Assembly: GCF_017744675.1 (NCBI RefSeq)
Contig: NZ_JAGIAV010000002.1
Location: 434,001 to 498,000 of the forward strand
DNA length: 64,000 nucleotides
From: Flavobacterium sp.
GTDB taxonomy: Bacteria; Bacteroidota; Bacteroidia; Flavobacteriales; Flavobacteriaceae
Direction of reading: 5' to 3'
Part shown: in pieces, positions 44,062-53,082 of the stretch
Numbering within the stretch: position 1 is the stretch's first letter
Layout of the letters: each line of letters starts with the position of its first letter
Notes under the pieces: model-generated
The model's database searches: none
Seen by the model: only the letters and a program-made list of their open reading frames with translations
Told to the model about the DNA's origin: nothing
Program-made: the position numbers and the translations under genes

Positions 44062-46104
44062 TTAGCTTTTCTCAAAATTAGAAACTCCTTTTTTAAGCCA
44101 ACTCAAATATTCTTCAACATCTGGATTATAGGCAGAAGTTTCGTTGAGTGTTTCTCCGTTATGATTGACCAAAACATAAAATGGCTGTGCGTTTGTTTTA
44201 TAAGTCAGCGTCTGGAATTCACTCCATTTTTGACCAATATATTTTAATTTTTTTCCTGTCAATTTAGAAGTAATCTGCTCATTTGGATGCAATTCTCTTT
44301 TATCGTCTACATAAAGCGAAATCAAAACCAAATCGCCTTTTAATATTTTCTGTACCTTTTCGTTAGACCAGACATTGTCTTCCATTTTTCGGCAATTTAC
44401 GCAGGCGTGCCCAGTAAAATCGATCATAACAGGTTTTCCGATTTTCTTGGCATATTTCATTCCTAAATCATAATCGGTAAAAGCCAAGATATTGTGCGGC
44501 CCAAGCTCTGCACCTTCTGGCAAGTTTTGTGCTATTTCTTTAGGAGAAGAATTGTTGAGACCATTGGGGATTTCGCTGTAATGCATCGGCGGCGGAAAAC
44601 CACTGATCATTTTAAGAGGCGCTCCCCAGATTCCTGGAATTAAATAAATGGTAAAAGCTAGAACCAAAACGCCCAATCCTAATCTTGGAACGCTTAAATT
44701 TGATATCGGACTATCATGCGGCAACTGAATTTTTCCAAATAAATAAAAAGCCAGCGTTCCAAAAATCGCAATCCAAATTGCTAGAAATGTTTCTCTTTCT
44801 AACCAATGCAATTGCAGAACCAAATCGGCATTGGATAAAAATTTAAAAGCCAAAGCCATTTCTAGAAATCCCAAAAACACTTTAACCGAATTAAGCCATC
44901 CACCAGATTTTGGAAGCGAATTCAACCAGCCCGGAAAAGCGGCAAATAAAGTAAAAGGCAAAGCCAAAGCGAGAGAAAAACCAAACATTCCGACAAACGG
45001 AGCGATGCCTCCGCGAGAAGCCGCTTCAACTAATAATGTCCCTACAATGGGTCCTGTGCAAGAAAAAGAAACAATTGCTAAAGCCAAAGCCATAAACAAT
45101 GTGCCAACTATTCCGCCTTTGTCTGCTTGAGAATCAACTTTGTTCGCCCATGCATTTGGGAGCATAATTTCGAACGCACCTAAAAATGAAAAAGCAAAAA
45201 CCATTAAAAGCACAAAAAAGATCAGGTTGAACCAAACGTTTGTAGAAAGCGCGTTTAAAGAATCGGCTCCAAAAGCCCACGTTACAACAGCTCCCAAAAA
45301 GATATAAATGGCAATAATAGCAATTCCGTAAAAAACGGCTTTTCTAATTCCTTGCGATTTTGTTTTGCTTTGTTTGGTAAAAAAACTCACCGTCATTGGG
45401 ATCATTGGGAAAACGCAAGGCGTAAGCAAGGCTGCAAATCCTGAGAAAAACGACAGTAAAAAAATCGTCCACAAACTTCTAATTTCCGTTTCTGACTTTG
45501 CTCTTTTTGGTTCTTTTTTTGGCGTCTTTACAACTTCAGCCGAAACAATCTCTGCTGCTTTTTCGCTTACTTCAGTAACCGCAGAATCAATTTTTTCTGT
45601 TCTTATTTCTTCTTTTGCAGTAGCTTCGATTAAAGTTTTCGCTTTCGCGGAAGGCGTAACTGTAAACTCCAATTCGTCTGAACTTGGCGGCAGACAATTT
45701 TCATCGTTGCAAACCATAAATTCAACTTCAGCATTGATTTTGAACGGTTTTGATGAAAGTATTTTGATGCGCTGTCTAAAAGTGGTTTCTTTTTCAAAAA
45801 ACTTAATCTGCATTTTGAAAACAGGATCGCTTATCGTTTTTCCTTTTTCTTCCTTTACAGCATCAATCAATTGAAAATCTGCACCTTTAATAAAATTAAA
45901 ACGGGTTGGAATCGGGCCTCCGTCTGAAACTTCCTGACTGTATAAATGCCAGCCCGATTCTATAATGGCTTTTGCCTGCAATTCATATTCAGTATCAGAA
46001 ATTTTCTCGACACTGGTTTTCCATTTTATGGGATTATATATCTGAGCCTTTACGAATATGGAAAACAGCAGGAAAAAGCCCAGTAAAAAAATATTCTTTT
46101 TCAT
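44062..46104 (-). CDS. dsbD: Thiol:disulfide interchange protein DsbD
   Basis: 680 residues in the three DsbD parts: a signal peptide and periplasmic alpha domain (about 20-160, MVCNDENCLPPSSDE with its cysteine pair), a long linker, an eight-helix membrane domain (about 210-490) with CVFPMIPMTV and SFSCTGPIVG, and a C-terminal thioredoxin domain with ACVNCRKMEDNVW. It moves electrons from cytoplasmic thioredoxin to periplasmic reductants. It lies downstream of TlpA- and thioredoxin-like genes, which need such a supply. Confidence 0.94.
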   Translation of the reverse strand: MKKNIFLLGFFLLFSIFVKAQIYNPIKWKTSVEKISDTEYELQAKAIIESGWHLYSQEVSDGGPIPTRFNFIKGADFQLIDAVKEEKGKTISDPVFKMQIKFFEKETTFRQRIKILSSKPFKINAEVEFMVCNDENCLPPSSDELEFTVTPSAKAKTLIEATAKEEIRTEKIDSAVTEVSEKAAEIVSAEVVKTPKKEPKRAKSETEIRSLWTIFLLSFFSGFAALLTPCVFPMIPMTVSFFTKQSKTKSQGIRKAVFYGIAIIAIYIFLGAVVTWAFGADSLNALSTNVWFNLIFFVLLMVFAFSFLGAFEIMLPNAWANKVDSQADKGGIVGTLFMALALAIVSFSCTGPIVGTLLVEAASRGGIAPFVGMFGFSLALALPFTLFAAFPGWLNSLPKSGGWLNSVKVFLGFLEMALAFKFLSNADLVLQLHWLERETFLAIWIAIFGTLAFYLFGKIQLPHDSPISNLSVPRLGLGVLVLAFTIYLIPGIWGAPLKMISGFPPPMHYSEIPNGLNNSSPKEIAQNLPEGAELGPHNILAFTDYDLGMKYAKKIGKPVMIDFTGHACVNCRKMEDNVWSNEKVQKILKGDLVLISLYVDDKRELHPNEQITSKLTGKKLKYIGQKWSEFQTLTYKTNAQPFYVLVNHNGETLNETSAYNPDVEEYLSWLKKGVSNFEKS

Positions 46105-46121
46105 GGGTAAAAACTTTAAAA

Positions 46122-46151
46122 AGAGGGTTGAATAGCAAAAAACAACCCTCT
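46122..46151 (-). terminator. Hairpin between the M16 peptidase gene and dsbD
   Basis: AGAGGGTTG (46122-46130) and CAACCCTCT (46143-46151) form a perfect 9-bp stem, and the minus strand continues CTTTTTAAAGTTTTT. It ends 17 bp before the dsbD ATG, so it would end the M16 transcript or act as an attenuator for dsbD. Confidence 0.65.
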
Positions 46152-46246
46152 AAGTATCCGCTATACAAACTAAATTGCTTACTAATTCAAAATACTATTT
46201 GATAGGGAAATACAAATTAAACTCTAGTAAATAAAAATTGGTCAGA

Positions 46247-49057
46247 TTATTTTAATGGCTTGAAAACTATTTCATAAGAATCTGCTTTGTTCAAAAATGA
46301 ATTGGCAAATTCCTGAATGTCTTTTGCAGTAATGCTTTTTACAATATCTGCATAGTTTTTAGGATCATTCATATCGTAATTATTCTCAAAATAATTATAA
46401 ATCAAGTTCATGCTGTAACTGTTGAAGTTTTTGCTGTCTTCTCTTGATTTCAAATAATTAGTTCTCGTTTTCTCGATATCTTCAGCAGCAATTTCTCCTT
46501 TTTTGATATTATCAATTTCCTGATATACAATTGGCAGTAAATGTTCTACTTTATCAGCATCACAATCAAAATTAATCTGAAGGTTTGCTTTTGAAATTGG
46601 AAGTTTGTCAACACTTGCATTTACATGCGCACCATAAGTTCCGCCTTCTTTTTCACGAAGACTTTCAGTATAACGCAGGGTTAATATATCAGCCAAATAA
46701 GAAGTCAGAATTCTATTTTTTTGATTAAAAGTGTATTCTTTATAAAATGCAATTCGAACAGAACTTTTTGGAGTTTCCATTTTGATAAAAACATCTCGAT
46801 CAATTTTATTTGATGTCCATTTTGGAACTTGTGTTTTGAATTTTTCTTTACGTTTTATTCCACTTATACTAGCGATATATTTTTCTAATAATGGTTTTAA
46901 AACTTCTGGCGAAACATCTCCCACAATATAAAATTCAAAGTTTGAAACATCTGCAAAACGATCCAGATAGAAAGCTTTCATTTTATCAAAAGATAAACCG
47001 TCGATATATTTTTGATTCAATGGCTGTATTCTCGGATTATTTTTTCCATAAACCACAGCAGATAAACTATCCTCCATTTTTACATTGATATCATTTGCTC
47101 TATTTTTAAGCGAATTTTCTAATCTTTGTTTTAATAGCACATACATCTGGTTATCAAATCTTGGCTGCGCAAAACGCAAATGCACCAATTGCATCATCGT
47201 TTCGATGTCTTTTACATTTGCAGAACCTGAAACGGTTTCTTTAATAGAACTGATGTTTACAGAAGAGTTGGCAATTTTTCCTTTTAAAACCTTATCCAAA
47301 TCAACATTCGAAAGTTCACCAATTCCAGACATCATTGCTAAAGTTGCAGTGCGCCCTATCGATGGCAGATCTTGCGGTTCGTATAATGAAGTTCCGCCAA
47401 AACTTTCTGCTTTAAGCTCTACCTCTTTTTTATTTTTATCTGCAAATTTATAATGCACTTTTACGCCATTGCTCAATACAAAAGTTGTCGCATCTATTGC
47501 ACTTTCTTTTTTCTCTGAAATAATTTTTCCAGAATTGATTTTTAGATTTCCTAAAAGTGTTTTTCCTTCAAAAGTGTCCACATACGGTTGCAACGAAGCA
47601 TCATTTTCTGCTTTCTGAATAATCTCAAAAGCTTTTTCTTGCGTTAGGTTGTTTTCGTTTTCTACACCCGTAACAGCTACAACACGATTTTGCGAAGTAT
47701 ACAATTTGCTTATTTGCTCTTGAAGAATTTTAGAATCTAACTTACTTAAAATGCTTTTTATCATTTCAAATTCAGCTTTTGGATCTGAAATCACTTCATG
47801 GTTTAAATAATCGTCTTTTACCATTCCGATTACTTCTTTGTGTGAAATCTCATTTAGCTTGTCTAAATAATTTTCGTAACCCGAAATGTTTTCGGTAACG
47901 GCTCTTTCGATTTCACCTTTCGAGAAACCAAATTTGTAAGCGCGAACCCATTCGTTCATTACCATTGTAAAAGCTTCGGCTTGTTTTTCTGGTTTTGGAG
48001 CAACACTCAAAATCCAAATATCATTTAAACGGGAGTAATTTTGATATCCGATTGATGCGCTTTTAAATGGGCATTCTTGTTTCTGTTCCATTTCTTCCAA
48101 ACGATTATTCAAAATTGAAAAAGCAATGCCTCTTTGCATCGATTTTTCTAAATCGGCATAAGTTTCTGTTGGTTTTTCAGCCGTATGGCGAATCATAAAA
48201 CTGATGTTCGAAGCCGAAATTTCTTTGTCTAAAGCCAATTTAAAAGTTGGTTCCGTTCTTTCTGGAATAGCAATCTCAAAACGTTTTTTAGGATTTTGCG
48301 GTGTCGGAATATCAGCAAAAAGTTTTTTGATTTTTGCTTCAATTTCGTCTGCATTAATATCTCCAACAATAGCAATAGCCTGCAAATCTGGACGATACCA
48401 ATCTTTATAAAAATCTTTTAAAACCTGGTATTTAAAGTTCTTTACAATATCCATATCGCCAATTGGCATACGGTCTGCATACAACGAATTATTGTAATAA
48501 AAAGGCGCCAACTGATTGTAAATTCTAGCTCTAGCGTTTTGCCTTGTACGCCATTCTTCGGTAATCACGCCACGCTCGGCATCTATTTCTTCATTCGTTA
48601 GCGATAAAAAATTAGACCAATCGTGCAAAACCAATAAACAAGTGTCAACTACTCCGCCATCTTTTGACGGAATATTATCTAAGTTGTAAACCGTTTCGTC
48701 TGTGCTAGTGTAGGCATTGATATTTTTTCCGAAAACGGCACCTTGCTTTTGAAGCGTATTCAAAATGCCTTTTCCTTCAAAATTTTTGGTTCCGTTAAAC
48801 GCCATGTGTTCCAGAAAATGTGCCAGACCTTTCTGCTGATCGTTTTCTAAAATCGAACCTACATTCTGAATAATGTAATAACTCGCCGTGTTTTTATTAA
48901 CGTCGGTCGGATAAATATAATACGTCATTCCGTTTGGCAGCACTCCCTTTTTTATCTTTTGATTGACCGCAATTGGGTCTGTTGATTTAAAGTTCTGGGC
49001 TTGCGACGAGGTTACAAAACCTGTCAAAAGCAGAAGAACTATTGTTATTTTTTTCAT
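46247..49057 (-). CDS. M16 family zinc peptidase (insulinase/pitrilysin type), secreted
   Basis: 936 residues from ATG 49057, giving a signal peptide ending SSQAQ; the longer frame adds 13 unlikely residues. GLAHFLEHMAFNGTKNF carries the inverted zinc site HFLEH, with the third ligand Glu about 75 residues later in EERGVITEEW-like DAERGVITEEWR. Four M16-type lobes are present, as in full-length insulinases. Such enzymes take short peptides into a closed chamber. It lies downstream of the TlpA gene with a repeat element between. Confidence 0.93.
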   Translation of the reverse strand: MKKITIVLLLLTGFVTSSQAQNFKSTDPIAVNQKIKKGVLPNGMTYYIYPTDVNKNTASYYIIQNVGSILENDQQKGLAHFLEHMAFNGTKNFEGKGILNTLQKQGAVFGKNINAYTSTDETVYNLDNIPSKDGGVVDTCLLVLHDWSNFLSLTNEEIDAERGVITEEWRTRQNARARIYNQLAPFYYNNSLYADRMPIGDMDIVKNFKYQVLKDFYKDWYRPDLQAIAIVGDINADEIEAKIKKLFADIPTPQNPKKRFEIAIPERTEPTFKLALDKEISASNISFMIRHTAEKPTETYADLEKSMQRGIAFSILNNRLEEMEQKQECPFKSASIGYQNYSRLNDIWILSVAPKPEKQAEAFTMVMNEWVRAYKFGFSKGEIERAVTENISGYENYLDKLNEISHKEVIGMVKDDYLNHEVISDPKAEFEMIKSILSKLDSKILQEQISKLYTSQNRVVAVTGVENENNLTQEKAFEIIQKAENDASLQPYVDTFEGKTLLGNLKINSGKIISEKKESAIDATTFVLSNGVKVHYKFADKNKKEVELKAESFGGTSLYEPQDLPSIGRTATLAMMSGIGELSNVDLDKVLKGKIANSSVNISSIKETVSGSANVKDIETMMQLVHLRFAQPRFDNQMYVLLKQRLENSLKNRANDINVKMEDSLSAVVYGKNNPRIQPLNQKYIDGLSFDKMKAFYLDRFADVSNFEFYIVGDVSPEVLKPLLEKYIASISGIKRKEKFKTQVPKWTSNKIDRDVFIKMETPKSSVRIAFYKEYTFNQKNRILTSYLADILTLRYTESLREKEGGTYGAHVNASVDKLPISKANLQINFDCDADKVEHLLPIVYQEIDNIKKGEIAAEDIEKTRTNYLKSREDSKNFNSYSMNLIYNYFENNYDMNDPKNYADIVKSITAKDIQEFANSFLNKADSYEIVFKPLK

Positions 49058-49087
49058 TTGTTTTTTGTTTGATGTTTTAAATATTTT

Positions 49088-49223
49088 TAAACACATAGAA
49101 ACATAGCTTTAGCTACCTATAAAAGGCGTTTCACTTAGTTTTAAAAAACATAGTTTCTATGTGAAAAATCTCGATTCTAAAAATATCTTTTCCTCATTTT
49201 TAATCTATGATTCTATGTGTTAA
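49088..49223. repeat. MITE-like 136-bp element with terminal inverted repeats
   Basis: TTAAACACATAGAAACATAG (49088-49107) and CTATGATTCTATGTGTTAA (49205-49223) are near-perfect inverted copies; an inner AAACATAGTTTCTATGTG (49146-49163) and GCGTTTCACTTAG also occur. Related sequence is at 16681-16847 and 25812. No ORF; non-autonomous mobile element or structured RNA are both possible. Confidence 0.6.
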
Positions 49224-49242
49224 AATATTTTTTGCGGGCTTT

Positions 49243-50625
49243 CTAGCTTTTCAATAATTTATCTAGCTGCACTCTCAACTCTGGATTTGAAGGACGAAGC
49301 GCATCTGCATTGATGATATTTCCTTTTGTATCAAACAATAAAAATCTCGGAATCGCATTTACATCGTAATTTTTAGCTACATCAGAACCAAAATCTTTAT
49401 CTGCCATTAGCTGAATTCCTTTTAATTGTTCTTTAGTAACGTAATCTTTCCATTTTTGTGCGTCTTTTGGTTTATCTAACGAAAGACTTACAAAAACAAT
49501 ATTTTTTCCGTGATAATCTTCTTCGATTTTTTTCATGTGTGGAATCTCCGCTTTACATGGTCCGCACCAAGTAGCCCATAAATCAATGTACACAAATTTC
49601 CCTTTAAAATCTGAAAAAGAAACTGGTTTATCATTAATATCTTTATAGGTAAAATCTAACCCTTTTTGTCCTACGTTTTTGTGCAATACTTTCTCGTATT
49701 CAAGCAAAAACGATTTACTGGCTTCAGAGATCATGAAAGGTTTGATGCTTGGAGCGATTTTTTCGTATTCTTCAATTTTCATTCTAGAAGTTGCCACTGC
49801 ATCACGAAGGTAAACATCAATTAAGGCTGGATCTGTAATATGGGTGATAACTTCGCTTAAATCCATACGTTTTGGTTTGTCACCACTATTCATCGTTACA
49901 TAGAAGAAATAATTAGACATTAAAGAAACGCCATTTTGTAATTTTAATAAATCTGGATCTGTAAACTTTTTGTCTGTTTGCCAAGTTTTGATCACAGCAG
50001 GACGATCGTCTTTATCAGGAAATGCACTTCTTGGCATTCTAAAAAAGGTATAAGTCAGTTCTTCAACATCAGTCGCAACGGCTAATTTCAATAATTTATT
50101 GAATGCAGCATCTTTAGTTTTAATTGATTTTGAAAACTCATCTGCTTTTGCCACGCCTTTGTCCAACCACGGATAAAAATTAACGTACGTTAAGTCTGTT
50201 CCAAGTCTTGAAAATGGAGCAAACTCATTGTAAATTTCGTTTGCTTTTTGAACTAAAGCGTTTTGTCCAACATTCTTTCCGCTTAAAACATAATTTTCTT
50301 TATTGATTACAAGGGAAAGGTCTAATTTCGGTTCTAAATACAAACGAATCAATTGGTTTCGGCTTTTCATCTGACCGTAATCAACGTAATAGAAACCAGC
50401 TGCTGAAACTGGTATCATAAAACCAAACTCCCCAGAAGCATTGATTTTTGCAGTAGCAGCTACCGCTGGCTTTCCTTCTTCAACATTATAAAGCGTTACT
50501 TCTTTCGCTTTAAGATCTGGGATTGAAATTGTTCCTTTAATTACTGCATATTCAGAAAGGTTTGCAGCAAAACTCATTTGAACCGTAATGAAGGTTAAAA
50601 TGAAATACAAAATGTGTTTTTTCAT
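49243..50625 (-). CDS. TlpA-like thiol:disulfide oxidoreductase with DUF4369-type N-terminal domain
   Basis: 460 residues. Signal peptide about 1-20. The N-terminal domain (about 25-130, YAVIKGTISIPDLKAKEVTLY) resembles DUF4369; a helical middle leads to the C-terminal thioredoxin fold (about 315-460) with WATWCGPCKAEIPHMKK. Periplasmic reductase or isomerase activity is expected, recharged by DsbD. It follows the aspartyl protease gene by 28 bp. Confidence 0.9.
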   Translation of the reverse strand: MKKHILYFILTFITVQMSFAANLSEYAVIKGTISIPDLKAKEVTLYNVEEGKPAVAATAKINASGEFGFMIPVSAAGFYYVDYGQMKSRNQLIRLYLEPKLDLSLVINKENYVLSGKNVGQNALVQKANEIYNEFAPFSRLGTDLTYVNFYPWLDKGVAKADEFSKSIKTKDAAFNKLLKLAVATDVEELTYTFFRMPRSAFPDKDDRPAVIKTWQTDKKFTDPDLLKLQNGVSLMSNYFFYVTMNSGDKPKRMDLSEVITHITDPALIDVYLRDAVATSRMKIEEYEKIAPSIKPFMISEASKSFLLEYEKVLHKNVGQKGLDFTYKDINDKPVSFSDFKGKFVYIDLWATWCGPCKAEIPHMKKIEEDYHGKNIVFVSLSLDKPKDAQKWKDYVTKEQLKGIQLMADKDFGSDVAKNYDVNAIPRFLLFDTKGNIINADALRPSNPELRVQLDKLLKS

Positions 50626-50653
50626 GTTATTTTCTTGTTTTTTGGTTGATAGC

Positions 50654-52129
50654 TTAAATTGAAATTAGCATAGATTGATCGCCTTGTTCGATGATGAAAT
50701 CTTTACTTTCTTTTGTTTCTTTTAGTTGTTTGAGATTTTCTGGCTTCAATAAATCTTTGGCCTCAAAATCATTAATCTGAGTAACTTTGGCACCAATTTT
50801 TACTTTCTTCAACTCTTCATTCTGCTGATCTATAATTCGTTTGACCAAAAGATTCTGGTTTTCGTCAAAATCTAAATCAAGTCCAGCTAAATGGAAAGAA
50901 GACATTTTTTTGAAATTTTTATTCGGTTCTAAATACACCGTTTTATGCAAAAGATCGATTGTAAAATTGAAACGTTTTATCAAATCGATTCCCAGAGATC
51001 CATCGGCAAAGGCCCAACTTTTATTGGCTTCGTCATATTCTTGTAAAGCGATAGTTACGTTTGGAAAATTATTTCCGTTAATGGCAACATTCGGGATCGC
51101 TCCGCCAACAATTTTAGTCTGTTTCCCTAAACTGAAATTGACCGATGTGTATTCTGTTTTTAAACTGGCTTCGAGATTATTTTTATGGTTGAAAGGCCCG
51201 TAAGCGATTAAATCGTAACCTGCTCCAGTATCAAAAGTGAAACTGCCTTCGACTGTTTTTTTATCTTCAAAAGTCAGATTCATTTTTACTACCGGAAGTC
51301 CCGATTTGTAATCGAAAACAAATGGTTTTGCTTTTCCCCAATAATTAAAATTTCCGAAGTTGTATAAATCGATTGTCATCGTATCAAAATTGACCGAAGT
51401 AATAAAATTGCGAAGGAGATTAGCACCAAATAATCCGTCGTAAACTCCGTGTTTTGGAAAAATAACCAACCCTTGATTTTTAAGAACTTGATTGCCAATA
51501 TAAATGGTATTATCTGCTGAATACTGCACTTGCTGACTTCCGCCAACCACAGAAGCCGATTTGCTTTTGGTCACCACAACTCCTGCTTTGTAAGCGCTGT
51601 CAGGATTTAGGGCCATTCCGTCTGCTCCTGTATCAAAAAGCATTAAAAACTCACGATCGGCTTTGTTGAGTTTTATTTTAATAGCGATTCCGTTTTCAAT
51701 AATTTCAAACGGAATACTAGCTACTTGTTTCACATTGGCATTTCGGTCGACTTTATACAAACCGTCAAAAAAGGTTACATACAAAATTTTATTTTCTACA
51801 TTGAAAACAATTTGAGATGGCTTTTTTTCTTTTCCGTTAAAGCAGAAATCTACCATCGTAAAAGTTTCATTTTTAATCGCAACAGACTTTCCAATTTGTA
51901 TAGAATCTAATGCTGGAAAAGCTTTGAAAATTCCGTTTAAATAAAATTCATTTGAAGAAGCATCTCCCACTCCAACAGTAAATTCTGGCGCCAAAAGATT
52001 TTTTATACTGCTGTAATCTTTTTGTTGAAAAGCTTTTTCAAAAGCTTTGATTGTCTGCACAGTATTATTTTTCTGTCCATTTATTGAACCAATGAAAAAC
52101 AGCAATGACAAAATCATTATTTTTTTCAT
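50654..52129 (-). CDS. Secreted aspartyl protease-like protein with two DTG motifs and PDZ-like tail
   Basis: 491 residues from ATG 52129, which overlaps the upstream stop as ATGA; the longer frame would run far into the neighbour. After a signal peptide (about 1-18) comes an NTF2-like stretch (TIKAFEKAFQQKDYSSIKNL), then two retropepsin-like halves with FDTGADG (D166) and FDTGAGY (D300), and a C-terminal PDZ-like region (KIGAKVTQINDFEAKDL). Two DTG sites in one chain recall pepsin-type dimers. Function in peptide processing is inferred from the locus. Confidence 0.85.
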   Translation of the reverse strand: MKKIMILSLLFFIGSINGQKNNTVQTIKAFEKAFQQKDYSSIKNLLAPEFTVGVGDASSNEFYLNGIFKAFPALDSIQIGKSVAIKNETFTMVDFCFNGKEKKPSQIVFNVENKILYVTFFDGLYKVDRNANVKQVASIPFEIIENGIAIKIKLNKADREFLMLFDTGADGMALNPDSAYKAGVVVTKSKSASVVGGSQQVQYSADNTIYIGNQVLKNQGLVIFPKHGVYDGLFGANLLRNFITSVNFDTMTIDLYNFGNFNYWGKAKPFVFDYKSGLPVVKMNLTFEDKKTVEGSFTFDTGAGYDLIAYGPFNHKNNLEASLKTEYTSVNFSLGKQTKIVGGAIPNVAINGNNFPNVTIALQEYDEANKSWAFADGSLGIDLIKRFNFTIDLLHKTVYLEPNKNFKKMSSFHLAGLDLDFDENQNLLVKRIIDQQNEELKKVKIGAKVTQINDFEAKDLLKPENLKQLKETKESKDFIIEQGDQSMLISI

Positions 52130-53007
52130 CGTACTACTTTTTCTGATGCGTTTGGATTTTTTGTAATGACTTTTTCTACACCAAAATCTTTTAGTAAAAT
52201 GCCTTCGTATTTTGTCCATTCTTCTGGAGCAAAGAAATCTTTTGCTTCAGCAAGCAACTCTTTGAAACCTTTCAAATCATTCTTTTTTTCGAAATCTTTT
52301 TTCTTGCGTTGTAAAATGGTAAAAATATGATTGGTGACACTTGATTTTCCGTAATCTTGAGCCAGTTTTTTACTTGAAAGAAGAAATGCATCATCGTATT
52401 GTCTACCTACTCTTAATCCTGTAATAATGACAAAAGAAACTTCTTCACTAACATCTTTAGATTTTAGATAGGCATCGACAACATCAAAAGGCACATTTCT
52501 TTTGCTTGCCATGTAAGCCTGCACATAAAAATCTGGATAATCTTTTTCGTTAATAGTTGGACTGTACTTTTTAAATTTTCCTTTTTTCGCCGCATCCTTC
52601 GCATTTTGAAGCAAAGCAGTCAATTCTTCAACAGATTGAAAACCTGAAGCAATATCTATAACCTTCCCGTCAGGACTCATGAATATAAAAGTCGGGAATC
52701 CAGTTATGCCATATTTCATGCATAACTTTTTACCGATTTCCTCTTTCAGAATATCCGATTTGAAAGTGACAAAATCAGCTTCTAGAACAGCCGCTACTTT
52801 AGGATCTGGAAATACTTCTCTGTCCATTTGTCCACATGGCGCACAACCTGTAAAATACAAATCGACAAAAATTAATTTTTTCTCCGTTTGAGCTTGTTTT
52901 TTAGCCAGTTCCCAGCTTTCATCGGTAGATTGAGTCTGTGCTTTTAAGGCAATAGAAGGACAGGCAAGCAGCAAAACTGCACTTGCGATTTTAAAAAAAC
53001 GTTTCAT
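52126..53007 (-). CDS. Periplasmic thioredoxin-family protein
   Basis: 293 residues with a signal peptide (about 1-23, ending LKAQ). FVDLYFTGCAPCGQMDREVF is the active-site region (CAPC) and GITGFPTFIFMSPDGK contains the cis-Pro. A helical C-terminal half (about 150-290) is extra. It starts the second half of the locus after a strong hairpin. Confidence 0.9.
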   Translation of the reverse strand: MKRFFKIASAVLLLACPSIALKAQTQSTDESWELAKKQAQTEKKLIFVDLYFTGCAPCGQMDREVFPDPKVAAVLEADFVTFKSDILKEEIGKKLCMKYGITGFPTFIFMSPDGKVIDIASGFQSVEELTALLQNAKDAAKKGKFKKYSPTINEKDYPDFYVQAYMASKRNVPFDVVDAYLKSKDVSEEVSFVIITGLRVGRQYDDAFLLSSKKLAQDYGKSSVTNHIFTILQRKKKDFEKKNDLKGFKELLAEAKDFFAPEEWTKYEGILLKDFGVEKVITKNPNASEKVVR

Positions 53008-53025
53008 AAAATGTGGTTTTTAGAA

Positions 53026-53061
53026 ACCGAATGAAGAATGGGGATTTATTCTTCATTCGGT
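53026..53061 (-). terminator. 14-bp perfect hairpin inside the susCD-protease operon
   Basis: ACCGAATGAAGAAT (53026-53039) and ATTCTTCATTCGGT (53048-53061) pair without mismatch around 8 nt. The following minus-strand bases TTTCTAAAAACC are only weakly U-rich. It could reduce expression of the thiol/protease part relative to susCD or stabilise the upstream mRNA. Confidence 0.6.
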
Positions 53062-53082
53062 ATTTTATTTTTTAAGTTTTAA

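Noticed and set aside
45365..45874. 169-residue open frame on the plus strand
   Set aside because: Antisense to dsbD; composition (S/F/V-rich) is what a reversed membrane-protein gene gives.
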